Source of the DNA: Winogradskyella luteola
Lineage (GTDB): Bacteria; Bacteroidota; Bacteroidia; Flavobacteriales; Flavobacteriaceae
Reading direction: 5' to 3'
Assembly (NCBI RefSeq): GCF_019203985.1
Contig: NZ_JAGSPD010000003.1
Coordinates: 124,001-188,000, forward strand
DNA length: 64,000 nucleotides
Below the pieces are notes generated by a model. That model saw only the letters and a list, made by a program, of their open reading frames with translations. It ran no database searches and was not told the origin of the DNA. The stretch's first letter is position 1; every line of letters begins with the position of its first letter. Position numbers and translations under genes: made by a program. This document shows positions 28,550-36,550 of this stretch, one piece after another.

Positions 28550-29497
28550 TTAATTTAATTTGTCAGTTAATTGTAAGAATTGCTCTTCTAAGCTTTCTTT
28601 TCGTTTAACTAAATGTGAAAGCAGAATCCCTTTGCTGAACATCAACTTATTAAATTCTGATGCTGACATGGGTGCATTTAAAAAGGCCGTAATAAGCTCA
28701 TCTTCAACTTTTATTTTTCCAAAACTATTGTCAGCTTCTAATAGGCTTAATAAATCTTGATGCTGCTCTGCTTTCAGCTCAAAGAAACCATGGCTATTAA
28801 TCATCTCGTCAACACGACCTGAGTATAGTTTTTCTCCTTTACGTAAAACAACTACATGTGTGCAAACTTTCTCAACTTCATCAAGTAAATGTGAAGCCAA
28901 TAAAATTGTTGTTCCGTTTGCTGCAATCTCTTTTATGATCTTACGTATTTGGTGTATTCCCTGTGGGTCGAGTCCATTGGTGGGTTCGTCTAAAATCAAT
29001 ATTTCTGGGTCATTCAAAAGTGCTGAGGCGATTGCCAGACGCTGTTTCATTCCTAAAGAGTAGGTTTTAAACTTATGATCTTTTCTTTCTAAAAGTCCAA
29101 CAACTTCTAATTTTTCGGCAATTTTGCTATGATCCACACCTTTGATTCTACATACTAATTTTAAGTTTTGTTCTGCAGTCATGTACGGATAAAAGTTTGG
29201 ACGCTCAATTATAGCACCTACCTGCTTTAAGGCATTGTGGGTTGAGGTGTTGCCATCAAACCAATGGAAATCTCCAGCAGTTTTATTAACGACATTAAGC
29301 ACTATTCCCAGTGTTGTGGATTTACCACTTCCGTTAGGTCCCAAAATGCCATAGACATTACCTTTGTTTATTGTGAAACTTAGGTCTTTTACGGCTGTTA
29401 AATATCCGAACTTTTTAGTAAGATTGTTAATTGTAAGGATTGGCTCCAAAATATGATTGGTTTTAGTTGCTGAAATACTAAAAAATAAGTTCAGCAT
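28550..29497 (-). CDS. ABC transporter ATP-binding protein
   Basis: ATPase partner of the permease at 27630-28463. Visible: Walker A GPNGSGKST, Q-loop region near ERPNFYPYMT, signature YSLGMKQRL, Walker B ILILDEPTNGLD, and switch His in LLASHLLDEV, all intact, plus the C-terminal extension common in NatA/CcmA-like subunits. The ATG at 29497 gives 315 residues, but homology begins at EPILTINNLTKKFG, so translation may instead start at the TTG at 29449-29447 (299 residues). Cytoplasmic; transport substrate unknown. Confidence 0.9.
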   Translation of the reverse strand: MLNLFFSISATKTNHILEPILTINNLTKKFGYLTAVKDLSFTINKGNVYGILGPNGSGKSTTLGIVLNVVNKTAGDFHWFDGNTSTHNALKQVGAIIERPNFYPYMTAEQNLKLVCRIKGVDHSKIAEKLEVVGLLERKDHKFKTYSLGMKQRLAIASALLNDPEILILDEPTNGLDPQGIHQIRKIIKEIAANGTTILLASHLLDEVEKVCTHVVVLRKGEKLYSGRVDEMINSHGFFELKAEQHQDLLSLLEADNSFGKIKVEDELITAFLNAPMSASEFNKLMFSKGILLSHLVKRKESLEEQFLQLTDKLN

Positions 29498-29546
29498 AAA
29501 TTGGTTATGTAAGTAAGACGATTCTGTTCATTATTTGTTACATGAA

Positions 29547-29576
29547 AATAAAAAAAGCATCTCTTTGATGCTTTTA
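29547..29576 (-). terminator. Intrinsic terminator downstream of the pRiA4b ORF-3-like gene
   Basis: AAAAGCATC (29553-29561) pairs with GATGCTTTT (29567-29575) around TCTTT. On the minus strand it is followed by a T run, 20 bases past the stop at 29595. Confidence 0.8.
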
Positions 29577-29594
29577 TTTAATGGTTATTTGGTC

Positions 29595-30116
29595 TTAATT
29601 CCAGTTTTCGTCAAAATCTAAATCGCTGTAATCGTCTACATCGATGCCATCTTCAAACTCTTCATAATCATCTTCGCCATCGTCATCTGCTTCGAATGTT
29701 TTCTCTGGTGCTTCATCTGGGATCTGCCCATGTACAAACATTAAGTTTGGATAATCTGTACCTTGTGCTTCATCTACAATTTCTGCTAATTCTACATAGA
29801 ACGTCCACATGTTCATAAAATCGTAGACATAAATAAGCTTTGGGGACGCTTCGTGTGCCACATCTTTTATTATGGTTGTGCTCATCATCTTAACCTTATT
29901 GTCTGCTTCGCTCATATCAAACATGGCAATTTCCTCACCTTGGTTCCATTCCTCATCGCTAATGTAAAATGATGCCATCTCCATGCCATCAAATCCAAAT
30001 GATTGTGTAATGATATTATGCAAGTCTTCCATAGTGTCTGTTTCACGAATTTCTAAATCGCGAAAGACATCATCTTCAGTGTCGTTATCTAGTATAACTC
30101 TAAATCTATAAATCAT
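29595..30116 (-). CDS. pRiA4b ORF-3-like protein with acidic tail
   Basis: 173-aa cytoplasmic protein. The N-terminal ~140 residues (MIYRFRVIL, FRDLEIRETDTMEDLHNII, YIYDFMNMWTFYVEL-like) fit the plasmid pRiA4b ORF-3 / IS1096 'passenger' family, a beta-alpha fold of unknown function that is common on bacterial chromosomes. The last ~35 residues are almost all Asp/Glu. Monocistronic: a -7 box lies 4 bases before the ATG and a terminator follows. No transposase is nearby, so the family name is not evidence of a mobile element. Confidence 0.8.
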   Translation of the reverse strand: MIYRFRVILDNDTEDDVFRDLEIRETDTMEDLHNIITQSFGFDGMEMASFYISDEEWNQGEEIAMFDMSEADNKVKMMSTTIIKDVAHEASPKLIYVYDFMNMWTFYVELAEIVDEAQGTDYPNLMFVHGQIPDEAPEKTFEADDDGEDDYEEFEDGIDVDDYSDLDFDENWN

Positions 30117-30120
30117 GCGG

Positions 30121-30128
30121 CAAAGATA
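30121..30128 (-). promoter_or_regulatory. -7 box of the pRiA4b ORF-3-like gene, leaderless configuration
   Basis: Minus-strand TATCTTTG fits TAnnTTTG and ends 4 bases upstream of the ATG, so the transcript should begin at or very near the start codon. Confidence 0.5.
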
Positions 30129-30192
30129 ATATAATGCGTTTGAATGTTGAAAGTTTTTGAGGTTTGATAAGTTATTTATTAAGTGGAATAAA

Positions 30193-31209
30193 TTACTTAC
30201 TAAACCTGTGCAGTGTGAATGTCATACTGCTTAGCAAAATAAAAGCACCAATCTGATGCAATACACCTAACCAAACCGGGACGGCAAGTAGGAGTGTTAA
30301 AACACCTAGAAAAAACTGAACTACAACCATAACCAATAGGCTGTTGATACCTTTTTTCTGCCAAGAAGTTAAGTCATGTCGTGTTGCTTTGTACCATATC
30401 GCCAGAATAAAAATAACGACAATATACGCTAAGGTTCTGTGTACAAATTGCACACCACTTTTTCCTTCGATAAAATTGAGATAGGTTGGATTTTGTTCTG
30501 TATAAACAGTTTCGTGAATCAATTTATCTTCATTCATAAATGGCCAATGGTTATGTATCCAACCGGCATCTAAGCCAGCAACAAATGCACCATAAATAAT
30601 TTGAATAACGAGCACAGCTAACCCAATGCGAATAAAGTTTCTTAACTTTTTGTCAATCTGTTTTTTATTTGGAAACATTAGATCTAAAGCTACCCAAAAT
30701 GTATAAGCAAAGGTTAGGAAGGCGGTAGTTAAGTGTGCTGCCAATCTATAATGGCTAACGTCTGGTCTATCTACTAATCCACTTTTTACCATATACCAAC
30801 CTAAAAACCCTTGGAAGCTTCCCATTATCAATAGAATAATTGCTTTTTTAATTGTGGGTCTTGAAAGTTGTTTACGTACTAAAAAAAATATAAATGGTAT
30901 AATAAACACAAGTCCAATAAAACGACCAATAACACGATGAATCCACTCCCAGAAATAAATGTCCTTAAATTCCTCTAAAGACATACCATAGTTTAATTTT
31001 TGGTATTCTGGGTATTGCTTGTAAAGGTCAAAAGCTTCGTTCCATTCAATCTCGTTCATTGGAGGAATAGTGCCAGAAATGAGTTTGTAATTAGAAATGG
31101 ATAATCCAGAATGTGTTAGTCTTGTAATACCACCTACGATGACCATTATAAAAATTAAAATACAGCCTGTAAGAAGCCAATAAATGACAGCGTTATTATC
31201 TTTTTTCAT
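30193..31209 (-). CDS. ctaA: Heme A synthase (COX15/CtaA family)
   Basis: 338-aa inner-membrane protein with about eight transmembrane helices. GGITRLTHSGLSI near the first helix and repeated His-containing helices (WEWIHRVIGR, FVHRTLAYI, LHQIGAFILL) are the heme-ligand pattern of CtaA/Cox15, which oxidises the C8 methyl of heme O to make heme A for cytochrome aa3-type oxidases. Its length fits the proteobacterial/mitochondrial-type enzyme. The start overlaps the preceding GNAT gene by 14 bases. Oxidase genes are not in the window. Confidence 0.9.
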   Translation of the reverse strand: MKKDNNAVIYWLLTGCILIFIMVIVGGITRLTHSGLSISNYKLISGTIPPMNEIEWNEAFDLYKQYPEYQKLNYGMSLEEFKDIYFWEWIHRVIGRFIGLVFIIPFIFFLVRKQLSRPTIKKAIILLIMGSFQGFLGWYMVKSGLVDRPDVSHYRLAAHLTTAFLTFAYTFWVALDLMFPNKKQIDKKLRNFIRIGLAVLVIQIIYGAFVAGLDAGWIHNHWPFMNEDKLIHETVYTEQNPTYLNFIEGKSGVQFVHRTLAYIVVIFILAIWYKATRHDLTSWQKKGINSLLVMVVVQFFLGVLTLLLAVPVWLGVLHQIGAFILLSSMTFTLHRFSK

Positions 31210-31663
31210 TATTTAATAATTTTTTTTCGAAACAAAGACTATTTTCCATCGCTTTGTATTGCCCGTACTTAGGAATTGAAACATAATTACATTTCTTATA
31301 AAAGCTTACAGCTTCAACTTGTCGTTTTCCGGTTTCAAGTATAGTATGAGTATAACCTAATTCAAAAGCCCAGGTTTCTAGTTCCTTCAATATGAGTTTA
31401 GCAATTCCTTTCTGGCGTTCTTCAGTTAGAGTGTACATGCGTTTAATTTCAGCTTTAGAATCGTTGAAAGGTTTAAAGGCACCGCAACCAATAGATTTTT
31501 TATCTGAATAAGCTACAACAACATATTTAAGATTCTCAATGGCATTAAACTGATTATAAAAATCGTGCTCATCTCCATCTGTAATTTTTAGATAAGCATC
31601 CAGTTGCTTCACTAATGCTACAAAATCTGAGTTATTTGAATTTGTTCTGACTAATTTTATCAT
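31196..31663 (-). CDS. GNAT-family N-acetyltransferase
   Basis: 155-aa acetyl-CoA-dependent transferase. Visible: VVAYSDKKSIGCGAFKPF strand, the acetyl-CoA loop ERQKGIAKLIL (the Q/RxxGxG/A pattern) and YTHTILETGKRQVEAVSFY with the conserved C-terminal KCNY. Substrate unknown. Overlaps cca by 4 bases upstream and ctaA by 14 downstream, so the three form one minus-strand operon. Confidence 0.85.
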   Translation of the reverse strand: MIKLVRTNSNNSDFVALVKQLDAYLKITDGDEHDFYNQFNAIENLKYVVVAYSDKKSIGCGAFKPFNDSKAEIKRMYTLTEERQKGIAKLILKELETWAFELGYTHTILETGKRQVEAVSFYKKCNYVSIPKYGQYKAMENSLCFEKKLLNNEKR

Positions 31664-33075
31664 ACATCGATTGTCAATCCCAATGCTTTTCCTTTTTCAA
31701 TCATCAATTTAAAGGCGGCTTCATGCTCATTAGGAATATCGCCTTCTAATATAGCTTCCTTAATAGCTTCCTTTATAATACCTATTTCTTTTGAAGGTTT
31801 TAGATTAAAAGTCTTCATAATCTCTTCCCCAGAAACTGGTGGCTGAAAATCACGAATACGATCACGTTCTTCAACTTCAACAATCTTTTCTCGTACTTTT
31901 TTAAAATTGTTGTGATACCTGTTAAACTTCCTAGGGTTCTTAGTAGTTATATCTGCTTCACAAAGTGTCATTAAGTCGTCAACGTATTCACCAGCATCAA
32001 AAACTAGACGTCTAACAGCAGAATCAGTGACATCGGTAGCCAATACAATTGGTCGTGAGCTCATCAATACCATTTTTTGAACAAATTTCATTTTATCATT
32101 CAATGGCATTTTAAGACGCTTAAATAGTTTATACACCATTTTAGAGCCCACAAATTCATGAGCATGAAAAGTCCATCCGATTTTTTTATGGAATTTTTTT
32201 GTTGGGGCTTTGCCAATATCATGCAGTAAAGCAGCCCAACGTAACCATAGATTATCTGTAGTTTTGGCAATATTATCAACGACTTCTAAAGTGTGATAAA
32301 AATTATCTTTATGGCGCTGCCCTTCAATTTCATCAATACCTTTTAACGCTGTTAATTCTGGTAAGATGTCATCTAAAAGCCCTGTTTTTTCTAAAAGTAT
32401 AAAACCGATTGAAGGTTCATTACTTTCAAGAATCTTATTCAGTTCTGTAACGATACGCTCTTTAGTGATGATTTTTATCCTATCCTTGTTTGTAGCAATT
32501 GCTTTAAGTGAGGTGTCCTCAATTTTAAAATTCAATTGTGTTGCAAAACGGATGGCGCGCATCATACGCAAAGGATCATCACTATAAGTAATATTGGGAT
32601 TTAAAGGTGTTCTAATAATACCTTTATCTAAATCTGAAATACCACTAAATGGATCTAGTAACTCACCAAAATTGGCTTTATTCAAGCTAAGAGCCAGAGC
32701 ATTAATGGTAAAATCGCGACGATTTTGGTCGTCTTCTAAAGTTCCGTTTTCAACAATTGGATTTCTGCTATTCTCATTATAACTTTCTTTACGTGCACCT
32801 ACAAATTCAATTTCAATATCGCCATAACGCAACATTGCGGTTCCGTATGTCTTAAATACCTGAACTTTTGGCTGATGCGGTAAGTTATTGGCAACCTGTT
32901 GCGCCAATTCAATACCGCTTCCGACGGCGACTATATCAATATCTTTTGCATTACCACGCTCCAAAAAATAATCGCGTACAAAACCACCAATGACAAAACA
33001 ATCTAGCTCTAATGCCTCTGCAGATTGTGAAATAATTTGGAAAACAGGATGTTGTAAAGCTCGTTTATGGTTCAT
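31660..33075 (-). CDS. cca: CCA tRNA nucleotidyltransferase with HD domain
   Basis: 471-aa class II nucleotidyltransferase that adds or repairs the 3' CCA end of tRNA. Visible: FVIGGFVRDYFL, the catalytic DIDIV pair, RRDFTINALAL, the DPLRMMRAIRFA head-domain motif, and an HD domain (LLHDIGKA near 286-292). The family is close to poly(A) polymerase, but with no other copy visible CCA addition is the safer call. First gene of the cca-GNAT-ctaA operon; a TATCTTTG box lies 25 bases upstream at 33108-33101. Confidence 0.92.
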   Translation of the reverse strand: MNHKRALQHPVFQIISQSAEALELDCFVIGGFVRDYFLERGNAKDIDIVAVGSGIELAQQVANNLPHQPKVQVFKTYGTAMLRYGDIEIEFVGARKESYNENSRNPIVENGTLEDDQNRRDFTINALALSLNKANFGELLDPFSGISDLDKGIIRTPLNPNITYSDDPLRMMRAIRFATQLNFKIEDTSLKAIATNKDRIKIITKERIVTELNKILESNEPSIGFILLEKTGLLDDILPELTALKGIDEIEGQRHKDNFYHTLEVVDNIAKTTDNLWLRWAALLHDIGKAPTKKFHKKIGWTFHAHEFVGSKMVYKLFKRLKMPLNDKMKFVQKMVLMSSRPIVLATDVTDSAVRRLVFDAGEYVDDLMTLCEADITTKNPRKFNRYHNNFKKVREKIVEVEERDRIRDFQPPVSGEEIMKTFNLKPSKEIGIIKEAIKEAILEGDIPNEHEAAFKLMIEKGKALGLTIDV

Positions 33076-33100
33076 TTTTCCCCATTTGTAAATGGTTTTG

Positions 33101-33108
33101 CAAAGATA
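33101..33108 (-). promoter_or_regulatory. Candidate -7 box for cca
   Basis: Minus-strand TATCTTTG, 25 bases upstream of the cca ATG. No clear -33 TTTG. Confidence 0.45.
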
Positions 33109-33163
33109 CGATACAAGAGTAATCTTTTAAAATCAATTCGTATTAAAAGAAAAAAACTAATTG

Positions 33164-33171
33164 TAGTTTTG
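33164..33171 (+). promoter_or_regulatory. -7 box of the InaA-like kinase gene, leaderless configuration
   Basis: TAGTTTTG matches TAnnTTTG and ends 4 bases before the ATG at 33176. The expected start of transcription coincides with the start codon. Confidence 0.5.
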
Positions 33172-33175
33172 CACC

Positions 33176-33925
33176 ATGCGACATGAGATCAATTCAGACT
33201 ATATCGAATACAAGGATTTCTTGGATGATTGTATAATCAATTTTGATACTAAAGGTGAAGTTTTTGGAAATCAAAAGCGCAATTCACTAAAGCTGTTTTC
33301 TAAGGATAGCTTGACCATAAATATTAAGTCCTTTAAAATCCCAAATATTTTTAATCAAATTGTATATAGATTTTTTAGAAAAAGTAAGGCACAACGTTCG
33401 TTTGAGTATGCTTTAAAGTTGAAAAAACTGGAAATAGGCACGCCAGATCCTATTGCATATTACGAATTCTCATCGTTATTTTTATTCAAAAAAAGTTATT
33501 ATATCAGCGAACAGTTAGAGTGTGATTTAACCTATAGAGAGTTGATCAATGATTTTGAATACGAAGATTATGAAAATATTTTGCGTCAGTTTACAAGATT
33601 CACTTTTAAGTTACATGAAAAAGGCATTGAGTTTTTAGATCATTCGCCTGGTAACACATTGATTACAAAAACAGATAACGGTTACAGTTTTGCATTGGTG
33701 GATTTAAATCGTATGAAGTTTGGCCCAATGGATTTTGATAAACGTATGAAGAATTTTGCCAGATTATCAAAGTATAAACATATGGTTGAGATAATGAGTG
33801 ATGAATATGCCAAATGTATTGGTAAATCTTATGATGAAGTTTTTGATGTAATGTGGAAAGAAGTAAAAGCCTTTAGAGCTATAGTTGATAGAAAGAAGAA
33901 ACTGAAAAAGCGCCTAAAGAAATAG
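33176..33925 (+). CDS. Kdo/InaA-type lipopolysaccharide kinase-like protein
   Basis: 249-aa protein-kinase-like fold. Visible: a Lys-bearing strand (LTINIKSFKIP), the catalytic loop LDHSPGNTLI (HxxxxN pattern of small-molecule kinases) and the metal-binding DLNRM near 181. It resembles the lipopolysaccharide kinases WaaP/KdkA/InaA, which phosphorylate heptose or Kdo in lipid A core. A role in LPS core phosphorylation is supported by the glycan genes beside it; the acceptor sugar is inference. Convergent with the GT2 gene, one base apart. Probably its own transcription unit, from a leaderless promoter. Confidence 0.75.
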   Translation: MRHEINSDYIEYKDFLDDCIINFDTKGEVFGNQKRNSLKLFSKDSLTINIKSFKIPNIFNQIVYRFFRKSKAQRSFEYALKLKKLEIGTPDPIAYYEFSSLFLFKKSYYISEQLECDLTYRELINDFEYEDYENILRQFTRFTFKLHEKGIEFLDHSPGNTLITKTDNGYSFALVDLNRMKFGPMDFDKRMKNFARLSKYKHMVEIMSDEYAKCIGKSYDEVFDVMWKEVKAFRAIVDRKKKLKKRLKK

Positions 33926-33926
33926 G

Positions 33927-34691
33927 CTAGGATTTACGGTGCTTTCTGTATAGTTCCCTAAGCTTAGCGTACTTTAAAAAGGTAAGGTGACCTGTCTGAT
34001 AGCAAATCATAAATCCATTAAAACCGTCTAAAAACCCTAATCTTAACACATAAGCTTTAAAGAATGCCCAAGTCGGATTCCAGATAAGTTTCCATGTAGG
34101 CACACTTTTGCCCAATTTATAATAGGCTTCAGCTGAGATTGAAGAAAAGTGCTCCATTTTTAGATTAAACTCAGAATAAGTTTGGTAGGTGAGATGCAAA
34201 ATATCTCCTTTTAATTGTCCAATTTTTTTATTGGAATCCACTACAATATGGTCATGCGGATTAATACCTTTCCATGTTGCTTTACGTCTGTCAAAAACAC
34301 GTAGCTTTCTATTGGGATACCAGTCTGAATGTTTTATCCACTGACCGCAAAAATTATTGAAACGATTGCAATAATAACCGTCTTGTTTCCAGTTATTTTT
34401 TAATGCTACAATGGATTGCTGAAGTTTTCCTGAAAGTGATTCATCACCATCCAAGGAAATAATATAATCGTTAGAGGCTTTACTTAATGCAAAGTTTTTC
34501 TGTTCGATATAACCTAAAAATTCCTGCTCAATAAAAACTACATCATATTTTTCACAAATGGTTTTGGTGTTATCTGTAGAATAAGAATCGACCACAATGA
34601 TTTCATCAACAACATTGACAAGAGATTTTAAACACTCTTCAATGTAGCGTTCTTCGTTATAGGTGATTATGACTCCAGAAAACTTTATCAT
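33927..34691 (-). CDS. Glycosyltransferase family 2 (WaaE/KdtX-like)
   Basis: 254-aa GT-A inverting glycosyltransferase. Visible: GVIITYNEERYIEECLKSL, VVDSYSTDNT for nucleotide binding, and ISLDGDESLS with the DxD-like metal site, followed by WYPNRKLRVFDR and NPHDHI. This is the compact WaaE/KdtX/LgtF group that adds glucose or galactose to LPS core heptose. Cytoplasmic face of the inner membrane by family. 16 bases downstream of the CDP-glycerol transferase-like gene on the same strand. Confidence 0.87.
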   Translation of the reverse strand: MIKFSGVIITYNEERYIEECLKSLVNVVDEIIVVDSYSTDNTKTICEKYDVVFIEQEFLGYIEQKNFALSKASNDYIISLDGDESLSGKLQQSIVALKNNWKQDGYYCNRFNNFCGQWIKHSDWYPNRKLRVFDRRKATWKGINPHDHIVVDSNKKIGQLKGDILHLTYQTYSEFNLKMEHFSSISAEAYYKLGKSVPTWKLIWNPTWAFFKAYVLRLGFLDGFNGFMICYQTGHLTFLKYAKLRELYRKHRKS

Positions 34692-34707
34692 TTTGCTATA
34701 AGCAATG

Positions 34708-35751
34708 TTAGTACTTTTTATTTAAAAGTTTGTAATGTGTTTTCAATTTTCTAAAGGTAGATATTTTTCGTTTTTCTGGAACTTGATGTGTTATTAAATA
34801 ATTTTCAACAGCCTCAACCATGCGTTGTGCAGATTTCCCATCGTTGTATGGGTGATAATCTTTTATGATACTTTTTCGTAACCCAGCATTACTATCGTTG
34901 TTAAGCGTATCTAAGACTTCCTTGCTTAAATTTTTATATAATTTTAAATCCTTCCATACAATGTTGCTCGAAATGCTATTAAACGTAATGGCGGGTTTGT
35001 CTAATAATAAAAACTCATAAACCACAGAAGAAGTATCACTTATAAGCAAGTCTGCTATAATCAAAAACTTTGTAATATCCTTTTCGTTCTTATATATAAT
35101 ATTGTCAGTATCATTGGCAAGTTGTTTATACTTATCAACCCATTCTTTGGCCATCAAGGGATGAAATTTCAATAATATTATGTAGTCTTTATTATAGGCA
35201 AGTGAATTTACTTCCCCTAACAAATGAGGAGCAGATGTTAGTTTAGGTGAAAATGTTGGTGCATAGAGTATAATTTTTTTGGCATTGTACTTGGCTAGCA
35301 AATCCTGCTTCTCAGTATTAAGTTCATTATGGTTTTTGTAGTAAACATCGAGTTTGGGCCAACCCGTTTCAATAACATCAAAATCTTTGTGCTCTTTTTT
35401 TAGTTCATTAAATCGGTTGGTGAAATAAGGCCCTTGGGTTAGGTAAAGATCAAAGTATTCTCGTATTCTGAAGTGTCCTTTTTTTTCACCTGCCAGACCG
35501 TGAAATACTTGAGTCTTTAAGCCTCTCAGAAAATAAGGTACTTCATTTCCCGGAGCAAAAATAACATCACTCTTAAAAGATTTTATTGCTTTTATAGAAG
35601 ACGTATTGGGGTCGGTATGGTAAGGAAAACTATTGGTAATCTTAGGCGCAACATACCAAATAAAATCATGATTTCTTTCTGCCAAAACCTCTTTAATTGG
35701 GTTTAGGATAGCAAAGGCATAATTATTTAGACAGAAGAGCACAAACCGCAT
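34708..35751 (-). CDS. CDP-glycerol glycerophosphotransferase-family protein
   Basis: 347-aa GT-B-like protein of the TagB/TagF family, which transfers glycerol- or ribitol-phosphate in teichoic acid synthesis and in some Gram-negative glycans. Visible: KIILYAPTFSP, LLKFHPLM, LLISDTSSVVYEFLLLDKPAITF, and late YHPYNDGKSAQRMV, matching the conserved HP...H and SD(T/S)SS..E catalytic region. The gene shares a TAATG stop-start overlap with the upstream nucleotidyltransferase, whose product could supply the CDP-activated donor; that pairing is inference. Confidence 0.85.
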   Translation of the reverse strand: MRFVLFCLNNYAFAILNPIKEVLAERNHDFIWYVAPKITNSFPYHTDPNTSSIKAIKSFKSDVIFAPGNEVPYFLRGLKTQVFHGLAGEKKGHFRIREYFDLYLTQGPYFTNRFNELKKEHKDFDVIETGWPKLDVYYKNHNELNTEKQDLLAKYNAKKIILYAPTFSPKLTSAPHLLGEVNSLAYNKDYIILLKFHPLMAKEWVDKYKQLANDTDNIIYKNEKDITKFLIIADLLISDTSSVVYEFLLLDKPAITFNSISSNIVWKDLKLYKNLSKEVLDTLNNDSNAGLRKSIIKDYHPYNDGKSAQRMVEAVENYLITHQVPEKRKISTFRKLKTHYKLLNKKY

Positions 35752-36431
35752 TACAATGTCTTGTTTACCTCATTTAGGTCTTCAACAAAATCTATTTCCA
35801 TACAATTGTATTTAGAAATATCTACTGCTTGTACTTTAAGATTATCCTTTTCTATTGCTATTTCAAGGCCACGCTCAAAATAGTCGTTATCATCACACTC
35901 TTCTAAACGTGAAATAAAAGTTTTAATATCGCTTGATGAGATAAAATTGATACCTACAGCTTCACCCAAACCATTTTTAACTGTTTTAGATAATTCATTA
36001 ATATAACCATCTTTTAGGGTGTATTTTACTTCTTCATCTGCAACTTTACTGGTGTTTACCGCTACAAAAGATGCATTGTTTTTAATGTAGGGATCCAAAA
36101 TATCAAGTAAGTTTTCATCAAAAACAACATCACCATTAAACCAAAGTACAGATTTATCTTTATGCTTTTTTAAGGCTTGCAATAGGCTTTTGGAAGTGTT
36201 GGTTCTGTCAAAAAATGGATTGTAGACATAGGTCAATTCTGGGAAACGCTCCATGATTAAATCTTTTTTAAAGCCTACGACAACATTGATGTCGTCTATA
36301 TCGTAACGCGATGCGATGTTATCGGTTTGCATTTTCATAATACTCTTACCGTTTTTTAGTGGAGTTAATGGTTTTGGAAAAGGGTTTCCTAGTCGAGAAC
36401 CTATACCTGCAGCAAGAATTATTATTTTCAT
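35751..36431 (-). CDS. Nucleotidyltransferase (LicC/CTP:phosphocholine or glycerol-phosphate type)
   Basis: 226-aa nucleotidyltransferase beginning MKIIILAAGIGSRLGNPFPK, the pyrophosphorylase signature GxGxR with PKPL. VLWFNGDVVFDE carries the catalytic Asp. The open frame extends to 36458, but a consensus promoter covers 36456-36485, so the ATG at 36431 is the credible start. Small proteins of this kind activate choline-phosphate, glycerol-phosphate or hexose-phosphates with CTP or UTP. Overlap with a CDP-glycerol transferase-like gene points to a CDP-alcohol, by inference. First gene of a three-gene minus-strand operon. Confidence 0.82.
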   Translation of the reverse strand: MKIIILAAGIGSRLGNPFPKPLTPLKNGKSIMKMQTDNIASRYDIDDINVVVGFKKDLIMERFPELTYVYNPFFDRTNTSKSLLQALKKHKDKSVLWFNGDVVFDENLLDILDPYIKNNASFVAVNTSKVADEEVKYTLKDGYINELSKTVKNGLGEAVGINFISSSDIKTFISRLEECDDNDYFERGLEIAIEKDNLKVQAVDISKYNCMEIDFVEDLNEVNKTL

Positions 36432-36455
36432 ATATACATCATTTTTTAGCGCGTT

Positions 36456-36485
36456 CAAAGATAAAGCTAATAATTAAGTAACAAA
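36456..36485 (-). promoter_or_regulatory. Consensus promoter of the nucleotidyltransferase operon
   Basis: On the minus strand TTTG (36485-36482), 18 bases, then TATCTTTG (36463-36456), a near-ideal Bacteroidota promoter. It ends 24 bases before the ATG at 36431. Confidence 0.7.
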
Positions 36486-36515
36486 ATGGTAACATTAAAT
36501 TAAAATTGTCATTTT

Positions 36516-36546
36516 TTTGTTGACAGAATTATTACTTCTAATTTTG
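36516..36546 (+). promoter_or_regulatory. Consensus leaderless promoter of the YrbL-like gene
   Basis: TTTG (36516-36519), 19-base spacer, TAATTTTG (36539-36546): full match to the Bacteroidota housekeeping promoter. The ATG follows at 36551, only 4 bases after the -7 box, so the mRNA should start at or within a few bases of the start codon. Confidence 0.75.
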
Positions 36547-36550
36547 TTTT

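Noticed and set aside
29595..30116. Mobile element, suggested by the IS1096/pRiA4b family name
   Set aside because: No transposase, inverted repeats or composition shift nearby; the family is common on chromosomes.
36432..36458. Upstream ATG of the nucleotidyltransferase
   Set aside because: It falls in the consensus promoter, and the family motif begins at the ATG at 36431.
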